Positions 34,759 to 41,958 of a DNA stretch of 64,000 nucleotides are shown here, one piece after another. Position 1 is the stretch's first letter. Every line of letters starts with the position of its first letter. The stretch spans positions 310,001-374,000 of the forward strand of contig OZ252041.1 of NCBI GenBank assembly GCA_965247995.1, in the 5' to 3' direction. This stretch comes from JASLZO01 sp965247995 (GTDB taxonomy: Bacteria > Chloroflexota > Dehalococcoidia > UBA6926). Under the pieces are notes generated by a model. The model worked only from the letters and a program-made list of their open reading frames with translations. It searched no databases and was not told where the DNA came from. Made by a program: the position numbers and the translations under genes.

Positions 34759-35901
34759 CTATTGAAGGCTCATTAGGTACGTCGCGAGGGTGGCAATCTC
34801 CGTCTCCGTTAAGTCCAAGTCAAGCATCAGGCTCCCCGGCTTCAGCCTGGGCGGATCGCGGAGCCACTCATGCAAGCTATCCTGGTCGTTATCTAGGATA
34901 TTCGCTGCAAGCGTCGTCCTGCTGCCAACATGTGTCAGGTTCGGACCCGTGATGCCAACCGCGTTCTCGACCCCATCGATCGTGTGGCAGCCAATGCAGG
35001 CCTTCGCAAAGAAGAGGTCTAACCCGGCCTGTGTCTCAACGGTCACAGGCGCCGCAGGTTGGCGCTGCGCCTCCGCCCACGCCTCATATTCCGCCTGCGA
35101 CTCCGCGTACACCACCGTCCGCATGAACGCATGCGACTCCCCACAGAACTCCTTACACTGGCCCTCGTACCGCCCTTCCTCCCGGGCGATGAACCATGAC
35201 CGGTTTTCCCTGCCTGGTACCGCATCGCGCGTTCCAGCCAGCTTCGGAATCGAAAAGCTGTGGATCACGTCCGCCGACCGCAACTCCAATCGCACCACCG
35301 TATCCACTGGAATGTGCATCTCATTGCCTGTGACGAAATCAAGCTCGCCCTCTGCATCCAAGTAGCGGTACTCCCACCACCACTGATGACCCACGACCTG
35401 TACGGTCATCTCGCCGTTGCTCTCGATGTCAGAGGGCGGATCGTAGGTACTCGGGATCCCACGGATCGTCGGGATCGTGACCGCCAGCACCACGAGGGCC
35501 GGCGCAATGGTCCAACCGATCTCCAACGACGTGTTGCCATGGGTCTGTGGAGGCACGTCGTTCTCCGAGCCGGGCCTGGCTCGGAATCGGAACACAATGT
35601 AGGCGAGCGCCCCAATGACCGCCACAAAAATGACTACTGAGACCCAGAAGATCAGCAGAAACAGGTTCCGTTGATCCTCGGCGACATCCCCCTTTGGGTC
35701 CAGCGTGCTCTGAGGAGTCGAAAGTTCACAGCCAAACGCTGCAATAGTCAGTGCAAGGACTAAGAAACCGAGGAGAACGAACCGCGGTCGAATGGAATCC
35801 AGATTGAGTCCGCGCAAATCTCCCCTCGCTACGCCTAGATTGCGAGCTGCCCGCTGCAACAGCAGTCGGACCGTACCAACCGCCGCTCGACCGAGTAACA
35901 C
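34759..35901 (-). CDS. ctaC: Cytochrome c oxidase subunit II with fused cytochrome c domain (caa3 type)
   Basis: A 380-residue (longest frame) membrane-anchored subunit. A lipoprotein-like signal segment (FLVLALTIAAFGC, Cys58) is followed by a second helix (about 80-104) and the CuA cupredoxin domain. QWWWEYRY precedes it. The CuA ligands are His214, Cys249, Glu251, Cys253, His257 and Met260. The C-terminal class I cytochrome c has ACIGCH (Cys302, Cys305, His306) and a probable Met359 axial ligand. That domain needs the ccm products encoded next door. The first 28 or so residues before LRGLNLDSIRP look non-native, so the true start may be the TTG near residue 29. Confidence 0.93.
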   Translation of the reverse strand: MLLGRAAVGTVRLLLQRAARNLGVARGDLRGLNLDSIRPRFVLLGFLVLALTIAAFGCELSTPQSTLDPKGDVAEDQRNLFLLIFWVSVVIFVAVIGALAYIVFRFRARPGSENDVPPQTHGNTSLEIGWTIAPALVVLAVTIPTIRGIPSTYDPPSDIESNGEMTVQVVGHQWWWEYRYLDAEGELDFVTGNEMHIPVDTVVRLELRSADVIHSFSIPKLAGTRDAVPGRENRSWFIAREEGRYEGQCKEFCGESHAFMRTVVYAESQAEYEAWAEAQRQPAAPVTVETQAGLDLFFAKACIGCHTIDGVENAVGITGPNLTHVGSRTTLAANILDNDQDSLHEWLRDPPRLKPGSLMLDLDLTETEIATLATYLMSLQ

Positions 35902-35985
35902 GCACGGGACGGAGACGCCATCCGCAGCGCTTGAGAGTCTATCTAGCCCCTACTCGGAGTGTCAAGAATCCGCGGGCCGGTCCTC

Positions 35986-36621
35986 TCAACCGAGGGCACG
36001 GACTACCGGTGCGGTGATTGGCGTGGGTTCGATCTCCATCACACACTCAGGACAGCCGGGCCCAGACTCGACGACGTGCACCGGAAACTGCAACAGGTCC
36101 TCAAGGAACGTCCGCTCCATCTCACAGATCTGCGGGAAGGACGCAACAATGGTCGGATACGGGCAGTTGTGCAGCCGGACCTGCAGCCGGCCTTCGTCTT
36201 CGATCCATTCCGCCTCGCAACCCGTCTCGTTCAGTGCTTCAATGGCCGCACCAACGCGGTCGCGTCCATCGCCACGCTGCACAGACGCTGCCACGGCGGC
36301 CGCCCAAGCAGTGGCGGATTGTGTGATCAACCCGTCCCGCGCCTCGGCGCTCCCGAGGGTCTGCAGTAACCGGAGCGCGAGACCGTCGTACCCCTTCGGG
36401 AACACGTCTTGCGCTTCAGCCGTGAGTTCGTAATGGATCCGTGGCCGGCCGGCCCGGCCTGTTCGCACTTCCCGCCCGATCACAAGACCCTCTCGCTCCA
36501 AAACCGCGACGTGGGCCCGCACGGTGACTGGTGCAACACCCCCAGCCTCAGCTAGAGCGCCAATTGCCGAAGGGCCGTGACGGTTGATGTGATCCAGGAT
36601 CACCTTTCGAGTTCGCTGCAT
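35986..36621 (-). CDS. ArsR/SufR-like transcriptional regulator with a C-terminal cysteine cluster
   Basis: A 211-residue DNA-binding protein. The N-terminal winged helix-turn-helix (about 1-70) has VILDHINRHGPSAIGALAEAGGVAPVTVRAHVAVLEREG and the wing RAGRPRIHYELT. The C-terminal half has four cysteines at about 153, 166, 190 and 193 (HNCPYP, PQICEM, GCPEC). This is the layout of COG2345/SufR-type regulators, which hold an Fe-S cluster. It is first in the cox gene string, 84 nt before ctaC, so it probably senses Fe-S, redox or oxygen status for the oxidase genes (inference). The ATG at 36621 is preferred; the longer frame upstream is antisense to moaD-moaE. Confidence 0.82.
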   Translation of the reverse strand: MQRTRKVILDHINRHGPSAIGALAEAGGVAPVTVRAHVAVLEREGLVIGREVRTGRAGRPRIHYELTAEAQDVFPKGYDGLALRLLQTLGSAEARDGLITQSATAWAAAVAASVQRGDGRDRVGAAIEALNETGCEAEWIEDEGRLQVRLHNCPYPTIVASFPQICEMERTFLEDLLQFPVHVVESGPGCPECVMEIEPTPITAPVVRALG

Positions 36622-36660
36622 CGTCGCTGAACGGTCCTCTATTGCGGGAAGGAGGATAAC

Positions 36661-36677
36661 TGACACATTATTGTACA
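36661..36677 (-). promoter_or_regulatory. Promoter region of the regulator/cox operon with a degenerate dyad
   Basis: On the minus strand TGTACAATAATGTGTCA contains TACAAT (36675-36670), a good -10 box about 50 nt before the regulator ATG. The 17 nt form a weak inverted repeat around the box and could be an operator for the divergent pair. No -35 consensus is visible. Confidence 0.4.
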
Positions 36678-36708
36678 CTCCCACTCCTCCCCCGGCGGGC
36701 GGCGCCCG

Positions 36709-36714
36709 TATACT
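36709..36714 (+). promoter_or_regulatory. -10-like box (TATACT) upstream of moaD-moaE
   Basis: GCCCGTATACTGAGG lies about 56 nt before the GTG at 36770, in the 148-nt gap shared with the divergent regulator gene. Confidence 0.4.
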
Positions 36715-36769
36715 GAGGCTCGCGCCCAAGAACGACCGTTTGCCGAGAACACAGGAGTCGATCCCGCTC

Positions 36770-37441
36770 GTGGAACTACGGATCCGCCTATTCGCCATCC
36801 TTCGGGATGCCGCCGGCGCCCCCGAGGTTACCGTCACGGTCCCGGATGGGGTCGATCCAGAGGGTTTGCTCGTCGAGTTACAACTCCAACACCCATCCCT
36901 GGCGAACCGGTGCAACGGGGTGCTCATTGCCGTGAACGAGGAGTACGCAACCCCGGGCACGGCTATTGCCGCGAACGATTCCGTCGCGCTGATCCCTCCC
37001 GTCAGCGGTGGAGCGATCTCGGAACGGATATCCATCGGCGTCACCGAAGCCCCTTTGGACGCTGCCGCGATCGTGAACGCGCTCCGCCGACCATCTAACG
37101 GCGCGCTCGTGACGTTCGAGGGGATCGTTCGAGACAACAACCTCGGCAGACGGGTCCTCTTTCTGGAATACCAGGCCTATAAAGACATGGCCGTCCGGGT
37201 GTTCCGCCGGATCATCGGTCAATTGGCCGAAGAGTATGAGCTGGACGATGTCGCCATCTGGCATCGAATCGGTCGGCTCGAGATCGGGGAAACCTCGCTC
37301 GTCGTTGCGGTCGCTTCCCCACACCGGCGCGAGGCGTTCAGGGCGTGCTCAGACGCGGTCGACCAGGTCAAAGCGCTCGCCCCAGTTTGGAAACGTGAGG
37401 TCTGGGAAGGCGGCTCGGAGTGGCTTGGTAGGGGCAGTTAG
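36770..37441 (+). CDS. Molybdopterin synthase fusion protein MoaD-MoaE
   Basis: A 223-residue fusion of the small sulfur carrier and the large catalytic subunit of molybdopterin synthase. The MoaD part (1-81) has the ubiquitin-like fold and ends in PPVSGG, so the functional diglycine is Gly80-Gly81 inside the chain. The MoaE part (about 85-223) has VTFEGIVRDNNLGRRVLFLEYQAYKDMA, IWHRIGRLEIGETSLVVAVASPHR and the catalytic lysine stretch LAPVWKREVWEGG. A mycobacterial fusion of this kind (MoaX) is cleaved after the diglycine. GTG at 36770 follows an AGGAG 12 nt away. It would supply cofactor to enzymes such as the CoxMS-type dehydrogenase encoded later. Confidence 0.88.
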   Translation: MELRIRLFAILRDAAGAPEVTVTVPDGVDPEGLLVELQLQHPSLANRCNGVLIAVNEEYATPGTAIAANDSVALIPPVSGGAISERISIGVTEAPLDAAAIVNALRRPSNGALVTFEGIVRDNNLGRRVLFLEYQAYKDMAVRVFRRIIGQLAEEYELDDVAIWHRIGRLEIGETSLVVAVASPHRREAFRACSDAVDQVKALAPVWKREVWEGGSEWLGRGS

Positions 37442-37470
37442 ACGCTCGCCGATCGATTCGTCTTCTGATC

Positions 37471-38604
37471 ATGCCGGTCCGCCTGAGATTCGCCCTTCTC
37501 GCCGCGGGCATCGTGTTCGTCGCCGCAGTGGTCACCTTGGTCGACACGGCAAGCCGTTCGGCCCCGGATGCTGGTGAGAACACAGAGCGCAGGCTAGCCC
37601 CGCTGGACCTGGAACCAACGGCTGGAGGACGCGACTTTCCGGGCGTCACGGGCTGGCTCAACGGGGAGCCGGTCAACTCAATCGACGACCTTCAGGGCAA
37701 GGTGGTCCTCATCGACTTCTGGACCTATACCTGCGTGAACTGCATCCGCACCCTGCCCTTCCTCCGCACATGGCACGACGAATATTCGGACTCCGGCTTG
37801 GTGATCATCGGCGTGCATTCGCCCGAATTCACATTCGAGAAGTCGTTGGATAATGTGCGCACCGCGGTTGAAGATCTCCAGATTCCATGGCTCGTCGCGA
37901 ATGATCCTGACCGAGTCACTTGGGACGCCTTCCGCGCGCGCGCCTGGCCGACAAAGGTCCTTCTTGGTTTCGACGGACGTGAGCGGAAGCGCGTCGTCGG
38001 CGAGGGTCAATATGAGGAGTTGGAAGAGCTGATTCGGCTGTCGCTCGTCGAGTCTGGGATAGACATCGAGCAACCGGAACTCACCGTTCGCAACCCCGAT
38101 CTCGACGTGTACGCTTCGATCACGCGCGAGGTCTTTGGCGGTTGGCGGTGGGAAGCCCTGACTCCTCAGCGTTACCTTGGAAACCCGAGTGAAGAATTCG
38201 ATGCACCGACGGAGTTTACCGACGCCGGTCCGCCGCGTCCGAACGGCGTGTACTTTCTCGAGGGCATATGGACATGGGAACGCGAAGCCGTGGTGCACGG
38301 CCGCGCGACCTCGTCACATGGCGACTACATCGCCATCGTTTACAACGGACGCACTGCGAACGCGGTCCTGGAACCGCGGGGGAATGGACCACCTCTTCTT
38401 GTGCTAGTCACCCTGGACGGAGGACCGCTCGGCGAGACGGTCCGCGGACCCGACATCGTCGAGGAAGCTGGCCAGACGTTCTTGACCGTGGACCAACCGC
38501 GCTTGTACGAGATCGTCGTTGGCGAAGCGATTGGTCGGCACGAGCTCCGTCTCAGCCCACTAACAGACCGATTCGCGTTTCACACCTTCACGTTCGGACC
38601 CTGA
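37471..38604 (+). CDS. Membrane-anchored thioredoxin-like protein (DipZ/TlpA type)
   Basis: A 377-residue protein with an N-terminal membrane anchor (about 5-25) and an outside thioredoxin fold (about 60-195). The redox motif is DFWTYTCVNCIRTLPFLRTWH, with the pair Cys-Val-Asn-Cys near residues 90-93. A C-terminal beta-rich domain (about 215-377) resembles the carbohydrate-binding-like end of DipZ-family thioredoxins (IWTWEREAVVHGRATSS). The WTYTCxNC form is typical of this family. No ccmG was found in the ccm operon, so this protein could act in that thiol-reducing role, but the evidence is only location and fold. It starts 29 nt after moaD-moaE. Confidence 0.82.
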   Translation: MPVRLRFALLAAGIVFVAAVVTLVDTASRSAPDAGENTERRLAPLDLEPTAGGRDFPGVTGWLNGEPVNSIDDLQGKVVLIDFWTYTCVNCIRTLPFLRTWHDEYSDSGLVIIGVHSPEFTFEKSLDNVRTAVEDLQIPWLVANDPDRVTWDAFRARAWPTKVLLGFDGRERKRVVGEGQYEELEELIRLSLVESGIDIEQPELTVRNPDLDVYASITREVFGGWRWEALTPQRYLGNPSEEFDAPTEFTDAGPPRPNGVYFLEGIWTWEREAVVHGRATSSHGDYIAIVYNGRTANAVLEPRGNGPPLLVLVTLDGGPLGETVRGPDIVEEAGQTFLTVDQPRLYEIVVGEAIGRHELRLSPLTDRFAFHTFTFGP

Positions 38605-38641
38605 ACACACGGCGAGCGTCGCGACCACTCGCTCCGCACCG

Positions 38642-40456
38642 CTACTGCTGGGATTCTATTTCGGGCGTCTCATGCAAAAGGTCCTTCCACATCGCAATAT
38701 GCTCGATCCCGGCTTCTTCGAAGCGCTCACCTTCAGGTGTGTATCCACGCGCGACGTAGAACGCTGACACGTAGGTCTGTGCGTGCAACATCGCGCGGTG
38801 CGCCCCCCGGGCGGTGGCCTCCTCCTCCAGCACGCGCAACAACGTCGCACCGACGCCTCGGCGGCGGTATTCGGGCAGCACCGCCATTCTTCCGATCTTG
38901 ACGACGCCCCGTTCACCTGCATCGACGAACCGTCCAGTTCCAATCGTCTCAGTACCGGAGATGGCAATCGCATGGACCGCCGCATCGTCCTTTCCGTCCC
39001 ACTCGATAGACGGATCGATTCCCTGTTCATCGATGAAAACATGACGCCGTACCGCAAATGCTGCGTCGAGGTCTTCCAGTCCGGCGATCCGGGCACTCCA
39101 GCCGGCGTTCGATACTGAGTCGTCCCCGCCCGCCGTAACGCCGCTCGTCTGAAGCGTCAGCGTGTCGTCGCCGCTGATTAACTGCGCGGCGTAACGCCGA
39201 AGCGTCTCACGGCGTTCGGCTGGTGTGTCACGGACACCGAGGTAAAGGTCGAGCGCCTCGAGGGGCGTGACCGATTGCACTCCGACATCAGGGCCCAACC
39301 GAGTCCGTTCTTGACGTTGGACATTGAGGTTGATCCCAGCCACGGCGTGCGCGGCTCCCAGTGCATGCCGAACCCGCCGCGTATCCAGTCCAGCCGCCGC
39401 TCCCTCTGGAAGCGCGATCTCGACACGCACGATCGCATCCATCACATCCCGAGCCGTTACCGCAGCCAACACCGTCTCCGTCGGGTCAAGATCGTCCTCT
39501 CGGACGATCGCATTGATGGTCACAAATGGCCGTGACCAGAGCTCTCTGAATTCGTCTTTGGTGGCCCGCCCACCGGCCGCGCCGGGATCGATGTCGACGA
39601 TCACGAACCCCTTTGTTTCCCGTTCTTCAGAGAAGTCGACTCGGTGGACACTGCCGGAGTACACGATGGGAGGATCCTCTGCAATCCGCTGGTGGCCGTG
39701 CACGTGGCCCAGCGCCACATAGTCCACACGCCGGTCTTGGAACATTCCTGGGAGCAAGACGTAATCCGTGCCCAGGAGCATCGACCGCTCCGAACCGACC
39801 CGCGCAGGCCCCACCGTGCCGTGGGCCGCGATCACGGTCGGTACGTCCGGGTCTACTTGCCCTAGCAACTGGCCGACCGATCCAGCCAAGAACCGCTGGA
39901 TGTACTCGTTCTGCTGTTCGAACGACAGGTTTTTCGCCTCCTCTTGGGCCGCAAGGAGGCTCCGGCGCATCCACGGGACGGCAATCACCTGGACGGCGCC
40001 ACCCGCGGTCTCGAGGCGGTGCAAACCTACCCGCGATCCGACGGTAACGTTCCGGATGTTCAGCGTGTCGAATATCTCAATCGACGTGGCTCGGCCGAAG
40101 GCGTTCGGGAGGTCATGGTTCCCCGCGAGCAGGAAGACCTGAATACCTTTGCCGATCAGTCGGCCGATACGTCTGGCGAACTCACGTTGGTGCGTCTGGG
40201 AAGGATCGCGTGTTCGATAAGCGTCTCCGCAGAACAGGACCAGGTCGACCTGATCCGTGATCGCAGTGTCTACCAACTCATCGAATGCACGCAGGGAATC
40301 CAGCAGCCGAGTCGGCAACCCAACATACGTCTGCCGTCGATCGGCGATGTCCGGAGCGAACGATTCGGGCAGGTCGTCGACATCCTGGTCAGTCGCCGGT
40401 CGGCTGTAATTCTCGACGCCGATGTGGAGATCGGCAAAGTGGAGGATGCGAACCAC
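38642..40456 (-). CDS. SbcD/Mre11-like nuclease fused to a GNAT acetyltransferase
   Basis: A 604-residue two-part protein. Residues 1 to about 430 are an SbcD-type metallophosphoesterase nuclease: DLHIG near 8-13, LFCGDAYRTRDPS near 73, LAGNHDLP near 110, AAHGTV near 210 and GHVHGHQ near 250, then a capping region. Residues from about 455 are a GNAT domain close to the ElaA/PhnO pattern (VRRHVFIDEQGIDPSIEWDG, MAVLPEYRRRGVGATLL, MLHAQTYVSAFYVARGY), with the acetyl-CoA loop RRRGVG. The frame is continuous across the join. No sbcC ATPase gene is in the window. It converges on the thioredoxin gene; glyQS lies directly upstream. Confidence 0.85.
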   Translation of the reverse strand: MVRILHFADLHIGVENYSRPATDQDVDDLPESFAPDIADRRQTYVGLPTRLLDSLRAFDELVDTAITDQVDLVLFCGDAYRTRDPSQTHQREFARRIGRLIGKGIQVFLLAGNHDLPNAFGRATSIEIFDTLNIRNVTVGSRVGLHRLETAGGAVQVIAVPWMRRSLLAAQEEAKNLSFEQQNEYIQRFLAGSVGQLLGQVDPDVPTVIAAHGTVGPARVGSERSMLLGTDYVLLPGMFQDRRVDYVALGHVHGHQRIAEDPPIVYSGSVHRVDFSEERETKGFVIVDIDPGAAGGRATKDEFRELWSRPFVTINAIVREDDLDPTETVLAAVTARDVMDAIVRVEIALPEGAAAGLDTRRVRHALGAAHAVAGINLNVQRQERTRLGPDVGVQSVTPLEALDLYLGVRDTPAERRETLRRYAAQLISGDDTLTLQTSGVTAGGDDSVSNAGWSARIAGLEDLDAAFAVRRHVFIDEQGIDPSIEWDGKDDAAVHAIAISGTETIGTGRFVDAGERGVVKIGRMAVLPEYRRRGVGATLLRVLEEEATARGAHRAMLHAQTYVSAFYVARGYTPEGERFEEAGIEHIAMWKDLLHETPEIESQQ

Positions 40457-40506
40457 GCCAGACGACCTCGTTCGTGTCCTCCGGCGACGGCCGGGCTAAC
40501 CGTTCG

Positions 40507-41826
40507 TTATCCGCCGAGTCGCTCGTCCAACGTCGCCACCAACTCCGCCACCGGCACCCGTACCTGCTCCATCGTGTCCCGGTCGCGAATGGTCACCGCG
40601 TCGTCGTCTTCCACGGTTTGGAAGTCCACCGTTACGCACAGTGGTGTGCCGATCTCGTCTTGCCGCCGGTACCGTCGGCCAATCGATTGCGAATCGTCGA
40701 ATTCGGTCATCCACCGGCGCCGGATCAGGTCGTAGACCTCGCGCGCCTTCGGGACCAACTTCTCGTTCCGCGAGAGCGGCAGGACCGCCACTTTATATGG
40801 GGCCAAGTCCCGATGCAGCTTCAATACCGCCCGCTTCTCTCCGCGGACCTCTTCCTCCACGAAGGCATCGACCAGGAACGCGAGCAAGGCGCGATCGACC
40901 CCACCGGACGGTTCGACGACGTGCGGGATGAACCGCTCGTCGCGCTCGTCATCGAAGTACACCATGCTCTTCCCGCTGTGCTCCTGGTGCTGCGTTAGGT
41001 CAAAGTCCCCTCGGTACGCGATCCCTTCGAGCTCTGACCACCCGATCGGGAATAGGTACTCGATGTCGAACGTCGACTTCGCGTAGTGCGCCAGTTCATC
41101 GGCGTCGTGCTCGCGCAGCCGCAGACGATCTTGCGCGATGCCCAAGTCGATGTACCAACGCATCCGCTGGTCTTTCCACGCATCCAGGTACTGGAACCCC
41201 TGATCCGGCCGGACGAAGTACTCGATCTCCATCTGCTCGAACTCGCGTGTTCGGAAGATGAAGTTCCCGGGTGTGATCTCGTTGCGGAACGACTTCCCGA
41301 TCTGTGCGACGCCGAACGGGAGCTTCTTTCGAGTCGAGGTCTGGACGTTCTGGAAGTTGACGAAGATGCCCTGCGCGGTCTCAGGCCGCAGGTACACGAT
41401 GGCCGCGTCGTCCTCCACCGGCCCTAGGAACGTCTTGAACATCAGATTGAACTGACGAGGTTCGGTGAATTGGCCGACAGCACCACAGTCCGGGCACTCG
41501 TTGCCCTCAATGTGGTCCGCACGAAACCGATGATGGCACTCGCGGCACTCCACCAGTGGGTCCGAGAACCCTTCCACGTGTCCGCTCGCCACCCAGGTCC
41601 GCGGGTGCATGAGAATCGCAGAGTCCTGGCCAACCATGTCGTCCCGGTCCCGGACTACCGCACGCCACCACGCGTCCTTGACGTTCCGCTTTAGCTCGAC
41701 GCCCAACGGCCCGTAGTCCCAAGTGCTCCCCAGGCCGCCGTAGATCTCGCTGCTGGGAAAGATGAAGCCGCGTCTCTTGCACAAAGACACGATGGTGTTC
41801 ATGTCATCCACTGCGGCTTCGACCAA
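40507..41826 (-). CDS. glyQS: Glycyl-tRNA synthetase, single-chain type
   Basis: Class II synthetase, 439 residues, of the homodimeric form related to archaeal and eukaryotic enzymes. The start CKRRGFIFPSSEIYGGLGSTWDYGPLGVELKRN is typical. A zinc site CRECHHRF...CPDC follows near residue 93-115, then motif 2 FRNEITPGNFIFRTREFEQMEIEYF near 195 and motif 3 PSGGVDRALLAFL near 318. The anticodon-binding domain starts near 350 (APYKVAVLPL). The TTG start at 41826 is supported by GGAG six nt upstream. Confidence 0.95.
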   Translation of the reverse strand: MVEAAVDDMNTIVSLCKRRGFIFPSSEIYGGLGSTWDYGPLGVELKRNVKDAWWRAVVRDRDDMVGQDSAILMHPRTWVASGHVEGFSDPLVECRECHHRFRADHIEGNECPDCGAVGQFTEPRQFNLMFKTFLGPVEDDAAIVYLRPETAQGIFVNFQNVQTSTRKKLPFGVAQIGKSFRNEITPGNFIFRTREFEQMEIEYFVRPDQGFQYLDAWKDQRMRWYIDLGIAQDRLRLREHDADELAHYAKSTFDIEYLFPIGWSELEGIAYRGDFDLTQHQEHSGKSMVYFDDERDERFIPHVVEPSGGVDRALLAFLVDAFVEEEVRGEKRAVLKLHRDLAPYKVAVLPLSRNEKLVPKAREVYDLIRRRWMTEFDDSQSIGRRYRRQDEIGTPLCVTVDFQTVEDDDAVTIRDRDTMEQVRVPVAELVATLDERLGG

Positions 41827-41958
41827 AACGGCTCCTCGGATGCCAGTTAGCGTTGGGAAACTTAGAATAGCAGAGGGTTATTGGACTAACCTTTGGTTTG
41901 GCCAACACGTTTTACCGTCATGAAAGATCGGAACTGCCGCCAAAGGGAGTGCAATCGA

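Noticed and set aside
35986..37140. Longer 384-residue reading of the regulator starting at 37140
   Set aside because: The first 173 residues lie antisense to moaD-moaE and look unlike protein; the ATG at 36621 starts the winged helix directly.
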